From: Arthrobacter sp. zg-Y919 | Lineage (GTDB): Bacteria; Actinomycetota; Actinomycetes; Actinomycetales; Micrococcaceae | Assembly: GCF_030142045.1 (NCBI RefSeq) | Contig: NZ_CP126242.1 | Span: 1,364,001-1,428,000, forward strand | DNA length: 64,000 nt | Direction of reading: 5' to 3' | Part shown: piece by piece, positions 29,337 to 39,323 of the stretch | How positions within the stretch are numbered: the stretch's first letter is position 1 | Layout of the letters: each line of letters begins with the position of its first letter | Translations under genes and position numbers: made by a program | Notes under the pieces: generated by a model | Databases searched by the model: none | Told to the model about the DNA's origin: nothing | What the model saw: the letters and a program-made list of their open reading frames with translations, nothing else

Positions 29337-29518
29337 CCGAGGTCCCGGCAGACGGCCGAATCCCGTCCTGACTACCTGTTTTGCCACCCGTTGGTTGGCG
29401 TGGGGTCAAACAGGTCGGCTAAGGTAATGGCGCTTCTTGCAAAAGATTGGTTGCATAGAACCCAACAGTCCGCCCTCCCAATTGGGTCGTGGACAGATAC
29501 GAATGATCGGAGGAGTCG

Positions 29519-30265
29519 ATGGTGACTCTGGGAGAAGTTTTCGTCAGCGAGCTGGCCGGCACGGCCATCCTCATTATTCTCGGCTGCGGTGTCGTGGCGA
29601 ACGTGGCCCTGGCCAAAACAAAGGGTGCCGGCGGCGGGTTCCTGATGGTCAACTGGGGGTGGGCCATCGGTGTGTTTGCGGGCGTGTACGCGGCCGCACT
29701 TTCGGGTGCACACATCAACCCGGCGGTGACCGTGGGCCTGTGGGCCAGCGGTGCGGACGAGTTCGCGGACGGCGTCGAGGTTTCCTTCGGGGCAGCCATG
29801 GTCTACTTCGCCGGGCAGATGGTCGGCGCCATTATCGGTGCGGTGGTGGCCTGGCTCGCGTACAAGAAGCAGTTCGACGACGAGCCTGACGCCGCCAACA
29901 TCCTGGGCGTGTTCTCCACGGGCCCTGCCATCCGTTCCTACGGGTGGAATGTGGTGACCGAAATTGTGGGCACCTTCGTTCTGGTCTTCATCATCGTTGC
30001 CTTCGCCGGGACCCCCTCGGGACTCGGCCCGCTGGCTGTGGCACTGCTCGTGCTCGGTATTGGTGCCTCACTCGGCGGTCCCACCGGATACGCCATCAAC
30101 CCCGCCCGTGACCTCGGACCGCGGATCGCGCACGCGCTGCTTCCCATCCCCGGCAAGGGCAGCAGCGACTGGGCCTACGCCTGGGTGCCCGTAGTCGGAC
30201 CGCTGATCGGCGGCGCCCTGGGCGGCCTTGTGGGCGCACAGCTTCCCCTCCCGCTTCCGGTATAG
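29519..30265 (+). CDS. glpF: MIP-family glycerol uptake facilitator / aquaporin
   Basis: This 248-residue channel has six hydrophobic segments and both NPA-type boxes: NPAV in [12 protein letters not shown] near residue 68 and NPAR in [15 protein letters not shown] near residue 198, the Asp after NPAR being typical of glycerol facilitators. The ATG has a strong GGAGGAG site. glpK follows by 64 bp, so the pair imports and phosphorylates glycerol. The 194-bp gap upstream holds possible promoter elements (TTGGCG 19 bp before TAAGGT at 29420-29425) and two TTGCA repeats, none decisive. Confidence 0.95.
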   Translation: MVTLGEVFVSELAGTAILIILGCGVVANVALAKTKGAGGGFLMVNWGWAIGVFAGVYAAALSGAHINPAVTVGLWASGADEFADGVEVSFGAAMVYFAGQMVGAIIGAVVAWLAYKKQFDDEPDAANILGVFSTGPAIRSYGWNVVTEIVGTFVLVFIIVAFAGTPSGLGPLAVALLVLGIGASLGGPTGYAINPARDLGPRIAHALLPIPGKGSSDWAYAWVPVVGPLIGGALGGLVGAQLPLPLPV

Positions 30266-30329
30266 CGAAACCGGCCGGGCCACGCCGGCCCGCCACCCCC
30301 AAAGACCCCCACCGCAAGGAGCAGAAACA

Positions 30330-31853
30330 ATGCCTGACAATCCCAGGTACATCATCGCCATTGACCAGGGCACCACGAGCAGCCGTGCCATCGTCTTCGG
30401 TCACGAGGGAAACATCGTTTCCACCGGGCAGAAGGAACACGAGCAGATCTTCCCGCACGCCGGGTGGGTCGAGCACGATCCGATGGAGATCTGGACGAAT
30501 GTCCGCGAGGTTGTGGGCAGCGCCCTGTCCAAGGCGAACCTGACCCGGCACGACATTGCCGCCGTCGGAATCACCAACCAGCGTGAAACGGCCGTCGTCT
30601 GGGACCGCAACACCGGTGAGCCCGTCTACAACGCCATTGTCTGGCAGGACACCCGCACGCAGCCCATCGTCAACGAGCTGGCCCGAAACGGCGGTCTCGA
30701 CCGTTTCAAGGACACCGTTGGCCTGCCGCTGGCAACGTACTTCTCGGGCACGAAGATCAAGTGGATCCTGGACAACGTAGAGGGGGCGCGCGAACGGGCT
30801 GAGGCGGGGGACCTCATGTTCGGCAACACGGATTCCTGGATTGTCTGGAACCTGACCGGCGGGACGGACGGCGGCGTGCACATCACCGATGTCACCAACG
30901 CCTCCCGCACCCTGTTTATGAACCTTGAGACCCTGACCTGGGATGATGACATCCTCAAGGAATTCGGCATCCCGAAGTCCATGCTCCCGGAGATCAAGTC
31001 CTCGTCCGAGGTGTACGGCATGGTTGCCGGCTCGCAGCTGCTGCGCGAGACCCCGGTGGCCGGCATCCTCGGCGACCAGCAGGCGGCGACGTTCGGGCAG
31101 GCCGCCTTCGAAAAGGGCGATGCGAAGAACACCTACGGCACCGGCTGCTTCCTGATCTTCAACACCGGTGAGGAGATTGTCCGTTCCGAGAATGGACTCA
31201 TCACCACCGTTGCCTACCAGCTGGGCGACGCCAAGCCGGTCTACGCCCTCGAGGGTTCCATCGCCGTCACCGGTTCCCTGGTCCAGTGGCTGCGCGACAA
31301 CCTGGGCATCATCAACAGCGCCCCGGAGATCGAAGAGCTCGCCCGCAAGGTGGAGGACAACGGCGGCGTGTACATTGTGCCGGCGTTCTCCGGACTCTTT
31401 GCACCCTACTGGCGTGCGGATGCGCGCGGTGCCATGGTGGGCCTGACCCGTTACGTGAACAAGAACCACATCGCCCGGGCCGCCCTGGAAGCCACCGCCT
31501 TCCAGACCCGCGAGGTGCTGGACGCCGTGAACGCCGACTCCGGCGTGCCGCTGAGCGAACTGCGCGTGGATGGTGGCATGGTCGCCAATGATGCCCTGAT
31601 GCAGTTCCAGGCAGACATCCTCGGCGTGGACGTGGTCCGGCCCAAGGTCATCGAGACAACGGCGCTGGGTGCTGCCTATGCTGCCGGCTTGGCCGTCGGG
31701 TTCTGGAACGACACCGACGAACTCGAGCAGAACTGGGCGGAAGGCAAGCGCTGGTCCCCGCAGATGGAGGATTCCGAGCGTGAGCGCCAGATGCGTCTCT
31801 GGAAGAAGGCCGTCACCAAGACCTTCGACTGGGTTGACGACGACGTTCAGTAA
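30330..31853 (+). CDS. glpK: Glycerol kinase
   Basis: This 507-residue kinase of the FGGY family makes glycerol-3-phosphate. The ATP-site segment [15 protein letters not shown] is near residue 9, [11 protein letters not shown] near residue 46 and the FGGY signature region [17 protein letters not shown] near residue 355. The ATG at 30330 has AAGGAG 7-8 bp upstream; the open frame reaches back into glpF but without conserved residues. It ends 20 bp before a strong terminator. No glpD is nearby. Confidence 0.96.
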   Translation: MPDNPRYIIAIDQGTTSSRAIVFGHEGNIVSTGQKEHEQIFPHAGWVEHDPMEIWTNVREVVGSALSKANLTRHDIAAVGITNQRETAVVWDRNTGEPVYNAIVWQDTRTQPIVNELARNGGLDRFKDTVGLPLATYFSGTKIKWILDNVEGARERAEAGDLMFGNTDSWIVWNLTGGTDGGVHITDVTNASRTLFMNLETLTWDDDILKEFGIPKSMLPEIKSSSEVYGMVAGSQLLRETPVAGILGDQQAATFGQAAFEKGDAKNTYGTGCFLIFNTGEEIVRSENGLITTVAYQLGDAKPVYALEGSIAVTGSLVQWLRDNLGIINSAPEIEELARKVEDNGGVYIVPAFSGLFAPYWRADARGAMVGLTRYVNKNHIARAALEATAFQTREVLDAVNADSGVPLSELRVDGGMVANDALMQFQADILGVDVVRPKVIETTALGAAYAAGLAVGFWNDTDELEQNWAEGKRWSPQMEDSERERQMRLWKKAVTKTFDWVDDDVQ

Positions 31854-31873
31854 TTCGAACGCAGCGTAGTAGT

Positions 31874-31908
31874 GAAAGGCCCCGGCAGCGAGACTGCCGG
31901 GGCCTTTC
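31874..31908 (+). terminator. Terminator after glpK
   Basis: A 15-bp perfect stem (GAAAGGCCCCGGCAG with CTGCCGGGGCCTTTC) closes a 5-nt loop CGAGA. The T-tract within the 3' arm is short, but stem strength and position directly after glpK support a terminator. Confidence 0.88.
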
Positions 31909-32016
31909 GTGTCTCCCCGGCCGGTTCTCTTCGCCCGACCCGGCCGGTTTGACGGGCGCCTCTACCCTTCGGTAGCGTTCGGGCAGCATCGACGGTGATG
32001 CAGGTCACAGAAACTG

Positions 32017-33375
32017 GTGGAAGTGTCTCCCGAAATTAACTCCGAACGGACGGATTTTCCTGTCGCCGTCATCGGCTCCGGTCCCAGCGGGCTTGCCGCC
32101 ATGCGTGCCCTGTCCCGGCAGGGGCTGGATTTTGTCGGCTTCGAGCAGCACAGCGACGTCGGCGGACTCTGGAACATCGGGAATCCGGCCAGTACGGTCT
32201 ACGAATCGGCGCACCTGATCTCGTCGAAATCCACCACGCAGTTTGCTGAATTCCCCATGCCGGAGGACACTCCGGATTATCCCGGGCACCGGCACCTGCA
32301 GGCCTATTTCCGGTCCTACGCCGACCACTTCCACCTGCGTCCATCCATCCGCTTCGGCGTGCGCGTCGCTGCAGCGGTGCCGTCATGCGACGGTACGTGG
32401 ACGGTCTCCTGGGACGGTGCCGACGGACCGGGCAGCGGACGGTTCAGCGCCGTCATCGTCGCTTCGGGCACGCTGCACACCCCGGCACTCCCGGATCTGC
32501 CCGGGCAGTTCGACGGCGAGATCCGCCACACCGCTTCCTATAAGGACCCGCGTGAGCTCGCCGGCAAACGCGTGCTGATTGTCGGGGCCGGCAACAGCGG
32601 CTGCGACATAGCCGTGGATGCCGTGCACCACGCCGCCGCCGTCGACATCAGCGTCCGGCGGGGTTATTACTTCGTTCCGAAGTACGTGTTCGGCCGGCCG
32701 ACGGACACCCTGAACCAGGGCAGGCCCATGCCGAGGCCCCTGAAGCAGTTCTTCGACAAGCGGCTGCTGCGCATGTTTACCGGCGACCCGCACCGGTTCG
32801 GGTTCCCGAAACCCGACTACCGGATCTACGAGTCCCATCCGGTGGTGAACTCCCTGATCCTGCACCATCTGGGACACGGGGACCTTCAGGTCAGGGGTGA
32901 CATCGCCCGCCTGGACGGGCACACGGTGTCCTTCCGGGACGGGACCGCGGGGGAGTACGACCTGATCCTGCTCGCTACGGGCTACGTCCTGGACTATCCC
33001 TTCCTGGACCGGGCGCTGCTCGGCTGGGACGGCCCGTCGCCGTCGTTGTACCTGAATATCTTCAGCCGGCAGGCGGAAAACCTGCTGGTCGTCGGGATGG
33101 TGGAGGCCTCGGGGCTGGGCTGGGAGGGCCGGTTCCGGCAGGCCGAGCTCGCAGCCGCCTACCTGGCTGCCCAAAAACACTCCCCGGCGGCCGCGGGGGA
33201 GTTCCGGGAGCTGCTGGCCGGGAAGTCCCCGGATGTCACCGGCGGCTACCGCTACCTGGGCCTGGACCGGATGAGCTACTACGTCAACAAAGACGCCTAC
33301 CGGGCGGAACTGGAGGCACACCTGGACCTGCTGTCCACGGGTGCCGCGAAGACACGGAAAAAGGTGGACCGCTGA
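32017..33375 (+). CDS. Flavin-containing monooxygenase
   Basis: This 452-residue protein is a group B flavin monooxygenase, which inserts one oxygen atom into a soft nucleophile or ketone using FAD and NADPH. The FAD-binding GSGPSGLAA is near residue 20, the FMO fingerprint FDGEIRHTASY (FxGxxxHxxxY) near residue 165, the NADPH-binding GAGNSGCD near residue 190 and the LLATGYVLDYPF (ATGY) motif near residue 318. Two GTG starts (32017, 32023) are possible and neither has a clear ribosome site. Its stop overlaps the transporter ATG by one base, so it leads a three-gene operon. The substrate is unknown. Confidence 0.9.
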   Translation: MEVSPEINSERTDFPVAVIGSGPSGLAAMRALSRQGLDFVGFEQHSDVGGLWNIGNPASTVYESAHLISSKSTTQFAEFPMPEDTPDYPGHRHLQAYFRSYADHFHLRPSIRFGVRVAAAVPSCDGTWTVSWDGADGPGSGRFSAVIVASGTLHTPALPDLPGQFDGEIRHTASYKDPRELAGKRVLIVGAGNSGCDIAVDAVHHAAAVDISVRRGYYFVPKYVFGRPTDTLNQGRPMPRPLKQFFDKRLLRMFTGDPHRFGFPKPDYRIYESHPVVNSLILHHLGHGDLQVRGDIARLDGHTVSFRDGTAGEYDLILLATGYVLDYPFLDRALLGWDGPSPSLYLNIFSRQAENLLVVGMVEASGLGWEGRFRQAELAAAYLAAQKHSPAAAGEFRELLAGKSPDVTGGYRYLGLDRMSYYVNKDAYRAELEAHLDLLSTGAAKTRKKVDR

Positions 33376-34313
33376 TGCCGATCGACGACGTCGTCCTGAG
33401 CTTTACGCCTGCCTCGCTGGTGATCCTGAATGCGGTGCTGGCGCTCATCATTCTCGGCATCGCGCTCGAGGTGCGGCCGGCGGACTTCCGCGCCGTGGCA
33501 CGCAGCCCCAAAGCGGTGCTCCTGGGGATCTGCGCGCAGTACCTGGTGCTGCCTGCCGTGACCGTGGCGCTGGCGCTCGTGCTGAAGGTGCCGGCGTCCA
33601 TTGCACTGGGCATGATCCTTGTGGCCTGCTGCCCGCCCGGCGGCATCTCCAACGTGCTCACGCACCGCGCACACGGCAATGTGGCGCTGTCGGCCTCCAT
33701 GACAGCTGTCTCCAACCTGGTGGCCATCGCCGTGATGCCGCTGAACGTGGCGCTGTGGGCCCGGCTCAATCCGGCCACCGCCGGACTCATGCGGAACTTC
33801 TCCCTGGACCGCTGGGAAATGCTGGTCCAGGTCCTGCTCATCATCGGCCTGCCGTTTGCCGTGGGTATGCCGCTGGCCCGGCGCTTCCCGGCAGTGACGG
33901 AGGTTGTGCGCCCCTGGGTGCAGCGGATCGGACTGGTGGCGCTGCTGGTGTTCATCATCGCCGGCGCAGCCAGCAACCTTGGTCCACTCCGCGAGCACCT
34001 GGGCACCATCTTCCTGGTGGTCCTCCTCCACGACGCGGTGGCACTGGCCGTGGGCTACTGGACGGCGGCTGCCGTCCGGCTGGACGAACCCAGCAGGCGC
34101 GCCTTCACCTTCGAAGTGGGCGCCCGCAATACCGGACTGGGCCTGGGGCTGACCCTGGCCTTCTTCGCCGGGCTCGGCGGCATGGCAATGGTCGCTGCCT
34201 GGTGGGGCATCTGGGACATCCTGGCCGGACTGCTGCTGGCGCAGTGGTGGCGGCGGCGGGATGCGCGCCGCAGTGCGGCCGCCGCAGCAGAGCAGACGGG
34301 GACAACCCGATGA
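33375..34313 (+). CDS. Bile acid:sodium symporter (BASS) family transporter
   Basis: This 312-residue membrane protein has nine or ten hydrophobic segments and both BASS signatures: CCPPGGISNVLTHRAHGN near residue 77, which forms part of the sodium site, and EVGARNTGLGLGL near residue 240. The family moves bile acids in animals and small organic acids, pantoate or glucosinolates in other organisms, so the name does not define the substrate. It overlaps the monooxygenase by one base and the SDR by four. Confidence 0.9.
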   Translation: MPIDDVVLSFTPASLVILNAVLALIILGIALEVRPADFRAVARSPKAVLLGICAQYLVLPAVTVALALVLKVPASIALGMILVACCPPGGISNVLTHRAHGNVALSASMTAVSNLVAIAVMPLNVALWARLNPATAGLMRNFSLDRWEMLVQVLLIIGLPFAVGMPLARRFPAVTEVVRPWVQRIGLVALLVFIIAGAASNLGPLREHLGTIFLVVLLHDAVALAVGYWTAAAVRLDEPSRRAFTFEVGARNTGLGLGLTLAFFAGLGGMAMVAAWWGIWDILAGLLLAQWWRRRDARRSAAAAAEQTGTTR

Positions 34314-35260
34314 CCCGGGTCTGCGTCACCGGCGGCAACGGTTTCCTGGGCAGTGCGGTGGTCGCAGGGCTGGCACGCAACCCGGAGATCACGCATGTGC
34401 TCAGCCTCGACATCCGCGAACCCGCGGAACAGCTGGACGGCGTCGAATACGCCATCGCCGACGTGTGCTCCCCGGAGGTGGCACACCTGCTGCAGGCCCA
34501 CCGGATCGACACTGTGGTCCATTTGGCTGCGATCGTGAATCCCGGGAAGAACACCACGCGGGAGCAGGAATTCTCCGTGGACGTGGAGGGCTCCCGCAAC
34601 GTGCTTTCAGCCTGCCTTTCCTCGGGGGTCAAGCACGTGGTCATTTCCTCCTCCGGAGCCGCCTACGGCTACCACCGCGACAACCCCGCATGGCTCACGG
34701 AATCCGCTCCGATCCGCGGCAACGACGAATTTGCCTACTCCCGGCATAAGCGGCTGGTCGAGGAAGAGCTGGCCCGGCTCCGGACCGAGCACCCTGAACT
34801 GCAGCAGACCATTTTCCGGATCGGCACCATCCTCGGTGAGCGGGTGCGTAACCAGATCACCGCGCTTTTCGACGCGCCACGGCTGCTGCGGGTCAGCGGC
34901 AGCGAATCCCCGTTTGTCTTCATCTGGGATGAAGACGTCGCCGGGATCATGGTGCAGGCCGTCCTGACGGGACGCAGCGGCATTTTCAACGTCGCCGGAG
35001 ACGGTGCACTGACGGTCCGGGAGATAGCCGGACTGATGGGCAAGGGGACCGTGACGGTTCCCGCTCCGGTCCTGGCAGCCGGGCTCTGGCTGGCGCATAA
35101 ACTGCGCCTGACCGTCCACGGGCCGGAACAGGTGCGGTTCCTGCGCTACCGTCCGGTGCTGGATAACACCGCACTGAAGCAGGAGTTCGGCTTCACTCCC
35201 AGCCGCACCAGCCGGGAAGCGTTCCTCGCCTTCCGGGCCGCGCGGGACGCTGCCGGCTAA
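34310..35260 (+). CDS. NAD-dependent epimerase/dehydratase (extended SDR)
   Basis: This 316-residue protein has the extended short-chain dehydrogenase fold. The cofactor loop TGGNGFLG lies at residues 6-13, the catalytic Ser in SSSGAAYG near residue 110, and the YxxxK pair in YSRHK near residue 143. The family includes nucleotide-sugar epimerases and hydroxysteroid-type dehydrogenases. The ATG overlaps the transporter stop (ATGA); the open frame continues upstream only through the transporter gene. A shared substrate with the two upstream genes is likely but unidentified. Confidence 0.85.
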   Translation: MTRVCVTGGNGFLGSAVVAGLARNPEITHVLSLDIREPAEQLDGVEYAIADVCSPEVAHLLQAHRIDTVVHLAAIVNPGKNTTREQEFSVDVEGSRNVLSACLSSGVKHVVISSSGAAYGYHRDNPAWLTESAPIRGNDEFAYSRHKRLVEEELARLRTEHPELQQTIFRIGTILGERVRNQITALFDAPRLLRVSGSESPFVFIWDEDVAGIMVQAVLTGRSGIFNVAGDGALTVREIAGLMGKGTVTVPAPVLAAGLWLAHKLRLTVHGPEQVRFLRYRPVLDNTALKQEFGFTPSRTSREAFLAFRAARDAAG

Positions 35261-35311
35261 ACCTCCTGCGGCTCACCCGGACGCACTGGCTCCGGCGGGG
35301 GTGTGCTGTTG

Positions 35312-35317
35312 TAAAGT
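35312..35317 (+). promoter_or_regulatory. -10 box for the leuS leader
   Basis: TAAAGT is followed by six bases (GGAGAA) and the leader-peptide ATG at 35324. Either the message is leaderless, or GGAG acts as a very close ribosome site. No convincing -35 is seen. Confidence 0.45.
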
Positions 35318-35323
35318 GGAGAA

Positions 35324-35350
35324 ATGATCGCAGTACTCCTCCTTAGCTAG
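35324..35350 (+). CDS. leuS leader peptide (MIAVLLLS)
   Basis: An eight-codon frame reads Met-Ile-Ala-Val-Leu-Leu-Leu-Ser-stop, with the three leucine codons CTC CTC CTT consecutive. Stalling of a ribosome here when charged leucyl-tRNA is short would couple leucyl-tRNA synthetase expression to supply. Classical attenuators before leuS have been predicted in some Streptomyces, and this is the same arrangement. It lies 137 bp before leuS. Confidence 0.7.
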   Translation: MIAVLLLS

Positions 35351-35398
35351 CCGCGCACCGTCCGTGCGCGGCCGCCCCTTGCTTGTCGAGGGGCTTTT
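35351..35398 (+). promoter_or_regulatory. Transcription attenuator upstream of leuS
   Basis: Directly after the leader stop is a hairpin with arms CCGCGCAC and GTGCGCGG (35351-35371, 8 bp, 5-nt loop). A second hairpin follows with arms GCCCCT (35374-35379) and AGGGGC (35389-35394), then TTTTGTGTGT: a rho-independent terminator before leuS. This is the order expected of ribosome-mediated attenuation. The competing antiterminator pairing is not obvious by eye. Confidence 0.65.
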
Positions 35399-35486
35399 GT
35401 GTGTCTGGGGAGGACCCAAAATTTTAGCGGGCCGGATTTGGCCCGCAGCGCGGATCCATTTTCTTTGAGGACAGAGGCGAAGCATA

Positions 35487-37985
35487 GTGAGCACGCAGTC
35501 ACAGACTGATCAGCAGGAAGAGGCCGTCTACAGTTTCGCGGCCATCGAGCAGAAATGGCCGAAGGTCTGGGAGGACCTCGGCGTTTTCACCCCTGCCGAC
35601 GACGGCTCGCGCGAACGGCGCTATGTACTGGACATGTTCCCGTACCCCTCCGGCGACCTGCACATGGGCCACGCCGAAGCGTTCGCGATGGGCGACGTCG
35701 TCGCCCGTTACTGGCGCCAGCTCGGGTACGACGTGCTGCACCCGATCGGCTGGGACTCCTTCGGCCTGCCTGCGGAGAACGCGGCGATCAAGAACAACGC
35801 GCACCCCAGCGACTGGACCTACCGCAACATCGAAACGCAGGCGGAGTCCTTCAAGCGCTACGCCATCAGTGTTGATTGGTCGCGCCGGATCCACACCTCC
35901 GACCCCGAGTACTACCGCTGGACCCAGTGGCTGTTCACCCGCTTCTACGACCGCGGGCTGGCGTACCGGAAGAATTCGCCGGTCAACTGGTGCCCCAAGG
36001 ACCAGACCGTGCTGGCCAACGAGCAGGTAGTCAACGGCGCCTGCGAACGCTGCGGCACCCAGGTCACCAAGAAGTCCCTGAACCAGTGGTACTTCAAGAT
36101 CACCGATTACGCCGACCGCCTGCTCGATGACATGGAACAGCTCAAGGGCCACTGGCCCGAGCGCGTCCTGGCCATGCAGAAAAACTGGATCGGCCGCTCC
36201 GAGGGCGCACACGTCCGGTTCAACATCGAGGCCGACGGCGGCAAGCCCGCCGAACAGGTCACCGTCTTCACAACCCGCCCGGACACCCTGGCCGGCGCCA
36301 CCTTCTTCGTTGTCGCCGCGGACGCCCCGCTGGCGCTGGACCTGGTGACGGACGAAAACCGTGATGCCCTGCTGGATTACCGCGAATCGGTGAAGGCACT
36401 CTCGGATATCGAGCGCCAGTCCACCGAACGCGTCAAGACCGGCATCTTCACAGGCCGGTACGCCGTGAACCCACTCAACGGAGAGAAGCTGCCCGTCTGG
36501 GCCGCCGACTACGTGCTGGCGGACTACGGCACCGGCGCCATCATGGCCGTCCCGGCGCACGACCAGCGTGACCTGGACTTCGCCAAGACCTTCGACCTGC
36601 CGGTCAAGGCAGTGCTGGACACCGGTGAAGAGGATCCCGCCGTCAGCGGTGTGGCCACCACCGGCGAAGGCACGCTGATCAACTCCGGCGCCCTGGACGG
36701 CCTGCCCAAGGCCGAAGCCATTCCCGCCGCGGTCCGGATGCTCGAGGAACAGGGCACCGGCGAAAAGTTCGTGAACTTCCGCCTGCGTGACTGGCTGCTG
36801 TCCCGTCAGCGTTTCTGGGGCACCCCCATCCCGATCATCCACTGCGAAAACTGCGGCGAGGTCCCGGTTCCCGACGACCAGCTGCCCGTCACGCTGCCCA
36901 CCGGGCTGCGCGGCGAAGCACTGGCCCCGAAGGGCACCTCCCCGCTGGCTTCCGCCGAGGACTGGGTCAACGTGGCCTGCCCGAAGTGCGACGGTCCCGC
37001 CCGGCGCGATACCGACACCATGGACACCTTCGTGGATTCCTCCTGGTACTTCATGCGCTTCGTGTCCCCGGACTTCACGGACGGACCGTTTGATCCGGAG
37101 GCGGCCAAGAACTGGATGCCTGTCGGCCAGTACGTGGGCGGCGTCGAACACGCCATCCTGCACCTGCTCTACGCCCGCTTCTTCACCAAGGTGGTCCATG
37201 ACATGGGCCTGCTCGAAGCCAGCGAGCCGTTCAGCTCCCTGCTGAACCAGGGCCAGGTCCTGAACGGCGGCAAGGCCATGTCCAAGTCGCTGGGCAACGG
37301 CGTGGACCTGGGCCAGCAGCTGGACAAGTACGGTGTGGACGCCGTGCGCCTGACCATGATCTTTGCGTCCCCGCCCGAAGACGACGTCGACTGGGCGGAC
37401 GTCTCGCCGTCGGGCTCCGCGAAGTTCCTCGCCCGCGCCTGGCGCCTGGGCCAGGACATCACCAGCGAACCCGGCGTGGACTACTCGACGGGGGACCGGA
37501 AGCTGCGTTCGCTGACGCACCGGACCGTTGCCGATGCCACTGAACTGCTGGAAAACAACAAGTTCAACGTGGTCGTCGCCAAGCTCATGGAACTGGTCAA
37601 CGCAACCCGCAAGGCCATCGACTCCGGTGCCGGCGCTGCCGACCCCGCGGTGCGCGAGGCTGCCGAAGCGGTCGCCGTTATCCTGAGCCTTTTCGCGCCG
37701 TACACGGCCGAGGACCTCTGGAACCTGCTCGGCCGTGAAGCCTCCGTGGTCACCGCCGGCTGGCCCGCCGTGGATGAAACGCTGCTGGTCCAGGACACGG
37801 TCACCGCTGTCGTCCAGGTTCAGGGCAAGGTCCGCGACCGCCTTGAGGTTGCCGCGGATATCAGCGAAGACGACCTGCGGGAGGCTGCCCTGGCCTCCGA
37901 CGCAGTGCAGCGGATCCTTGACGGACGCGGTATCCGCACGGTCATCGTCCGGGCACCCAAGCTCGTCAACATCGTCCCGGCATAG
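35487..37985 (+). CDS. leuS: Leucyl-tRNA synthetase
   Basis: This 832-residue class I synthetase charges tRNA-Leu. The HIGH-type motif is [13 protein letters not shown] near residue 50, the KMSKS-type motif is [11 protein letters not shown] near residue 594, and the editing domain (about 220-410) has [12 protein letters not shown] and the [15 protein letters not shown] segment. A zinc-type CEKC/CPKC pair lies near residue 503. GTG start with GAGG upstream. The gene is preceded by a Leu-rich leader peptide and terminator, indicating regulation by leucine supply. Confidence 0.97.
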   Translation: MSTQSQTDQQEEAVYSFAAIEQKWPKVWEDLGVFTPADDGSRERRYVLDMFPYPSGDLHMGHAEAFAMGDVVARYWRQLGYDVLHPIGWDSFGLPAENAAIKNNAHPSDWTYRNIETQAESFKRYAISVDWSRRIHTSDPEYYRWTQWLFTRFYDRGLAYRKNSPVNWCPKDQTVLANEQVVNGACERCGTQVTKKSLNQWYFKITDYADRLLDDMEQLKGHWPERVLAMQKNWIGRSEGAHVRFNIEADGGKPAEQVTVFTTRPDTLAGATFFVVAADAPLALDLVTDENRDALLDYRESVKALSDIERQSTERVKTGIFTGRYAVNPLNGEKLPVWAADYVLADYGTGAIMAVPAHDQRDLDFAKTFDLPVKAVLDTGEEDPAVSGVATTGEGTLINSGALDGLPKAEAIPAAVRMLEEQGTGEKFVNFRLRDWLLSRQRFWGTPIPIIHCENCGEVPVPDDQLPVTLPTGLRGEALAPKGTSPLASAEDWVNVACPKCDGPARRDTDTMDTFVDSSWYFMRFVSPDFTDGPFDPEAAKNWMPVGQYVGGVEHAILHLLYARFFTKVVHDMGLLEASEPFSSLLNQGQVLNGGKAMSKSLGNGVDLGQQLDKYGVDAVRLTMIFASPPEDDVDWADVSPSGSAKFLARAWRLGQDITSEPGVDYSTGDRKLRSLTHRTVADATELLENNKFNVVVAKLMELVNATRKAIDSGAGAADPAVREAAEAVAVILSLFAPYTAEDLWNLLGREASVVTAGWPAVDETLLVQDTVTAVVQVQGKVRDRLEVAADISEDDLREAALASDAVQRILDGRGIRTVIVRAPKLVNIVPA

Positions 37986-37996
37986 GCCGCGCGCCC

Positions 37997-38956
37997 ATGG
38001 ACTGGCTGGAACGGCTCGCTTCGCGGGCCAGGGGGCGGCAGCGGTCCGCTGCCGCCGTCCCCAGGCCGTCCGTGGGTGTCGTGACTGACTCCGCATCGGG
38101 GCTGCCGGTGGGCTGGGAGGAAGCCGCGAATGCCTCCGCGTTCGTCCGGGTGGTTCCCATGCCCGTGATGATCGGGGAGCAGATCTATGGTGAAGGCTCC
38201 GAGGACCTGATCCCTGCCCTCGCCCTGGCATTGGCACAGGGGCACGAGGTGCGTACGTCGCGACCGGCTCCGGGACAGTTCGAGGCCGCCTACCGGGAAC
38301 TGGCTGCCGCGGGGTGCGCCAGCGTGGTGTCGGTCCACCTCTCCGGGCATTTGTCCGGAACAGTGGATTCGGCGCGGCTGGCGGCCCGCTCGGCCGGCAT
38401 TCCGGTGGAGGTCGTCGACAGCGCGACGGCGGCAATGGGCCTCGGTTTTGCCGTAGCCGCCGCGGCCGAGAGCGCCCGCGCCGGTTCCTCCGCAGCGCAG
38501 GTTGCGGCCTGCGCCCGGGCGGTGGCCGCTGATTCCAATATCCTTTTCTACGTCCCGAGCCTGGAGCAGCTGCGCCGGGGCGGGCGTATCGGTGCGGCAG
38601 CCGGCTGGCTGGGCACCCTGCTTGCCGTCAAGCCGATCCTGGTGGTCCGTGACGGCAGGGTCCTTCCGCTGGAGCGGGTCCGGACCGCACCCAAGGCGCT
38701 GGCCCGGCTGGCCGAGCTCGTGCAGCAGGACATTGCCGGCCGCACCGGTAGGGTCCGCGCGGCAGTACACCATTTCGGTAATTCCGCCGAAGCCGAGCGG
38801 CTTGCGGGCGTTATCGGTGCCGCCGCACCCGAGGTGGAAGTCCTCATCTGCCCGCTGCCTGCCGTGCTGGCCGCACATGTGGGTCTGGGCGTGCTGGCGG
38901 TAGCGGTTGCCGGCGAGGAAAGCGGCCCGACGGCGCCTACAGGCACGGCGGAATAA
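37997..38956 (+). CDS. DegV-family fatty-acid-binding protein
   Basis: This 319-residue protein belongs to the DegV family; Gram-positive FakB homologues bind fatty acids for a fatty-acid kinase. It has VGVVTDSASGLP near residue 26, SRPAPGQFEAAYREL near residue 94, HLSGHLSGTVDSA near residue 115 and the LRRGGRIGAAAG segment near residue 192. No FakA-type kinase is in the window. It starts 12 bp after leuS with no clear ribosome site, so it may be coupled to leuS. Its last third and the following DNA are repeated in diverged form 1.5 kb downstream. Confidence 0.92.
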   Translation: MDWLERLASRARGRQRSAAAVPRPSVGVVTDSASGLPVGWEEAANASAFVRVVPMPVMIGEQIYGEGSEDLIPALALALAQGHEVRTSRPAPGQFEAAYRELAAAGCASVVSVHLSGHLSGTVDSARLAARSAGIPVEVVDSATAAMGLGFAVAAAAESARAGSSAAQVAACARAVAADSNILFYVPSLEQLRRGGRIGAAAGWLGTLLAVKPILVVRDGRVLPLERVRTAPKALARLAELVQQDIAGRTGRVRAAVHHFGNSAEAERLAGVIGAAAPEVEVLICPLPAVLAAHVGLGVLAVAVAGEESGPTAPTGTAE

Positions 38957-39141
38957 AGCGGCCGCTGGTGGTGGACGCCTGCGGGGCCCGGCTCAGGCGG
39001 CAACGAAATTTCCACGCTCGAAGCGTCTTTCCCTCAACAAATGAAATGTCCGGCAGCGGGCCGCCGGTACGCATCCACCGGGTGCGGGCGCTGCGCGGAA
39101 CGGAAAGTCCACGGCAGCTAGTTTTGCCCGAGGGCACAGCA
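38765..39141 (+). repeat. Direct repeat copy 1 (end of degV to remnant of comEA start)
   Basis: This copy contains the real 3' end of degV, the following spacer and a remnant of the comEA start (GCAGCTAGTTTTGCCCGAGGGCACAGCA, in two blocks each shorter than 20 bases, where the ATG has become AGG). It matches 40286-40805 in order, with strong stretches of identity but also many substitutions and about 140 bp less in the middle. The section 38957-39323 holds no other gene that I can support. Confidence 0.85.
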
Positions 39142-39323
39142 TTAGACAGGGACCTGGTAAATCTGGCTGGCCGCCTATGCGACCGCTGAAGGCGGGAGTA
39201 AGGTGCGGGCATCAACTACCAAGAGGTGGGCGCTTTCTCGCCGCTTGATTGCATCCCGTGCAGCGCTTCCACGAGCTCCACTTTATTCGCCAGGGCTTCG
39301 TTGCCTCCGGTTTCCCTAGCTCG

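Noticed and set aside
27564..29525. 653-codon plus-strand open frame
   Set aside because: Shadow of the hydrolase and aldo/keto reductase genes, both of which have full catalytic motifs on the minus strand.
35499..38435. 978-codon minus-strand open frame
   Set aside because: It lies opposite leuS and degV, whose identities are certain; the antisense product is Gly/Val/His-rich without motifs.
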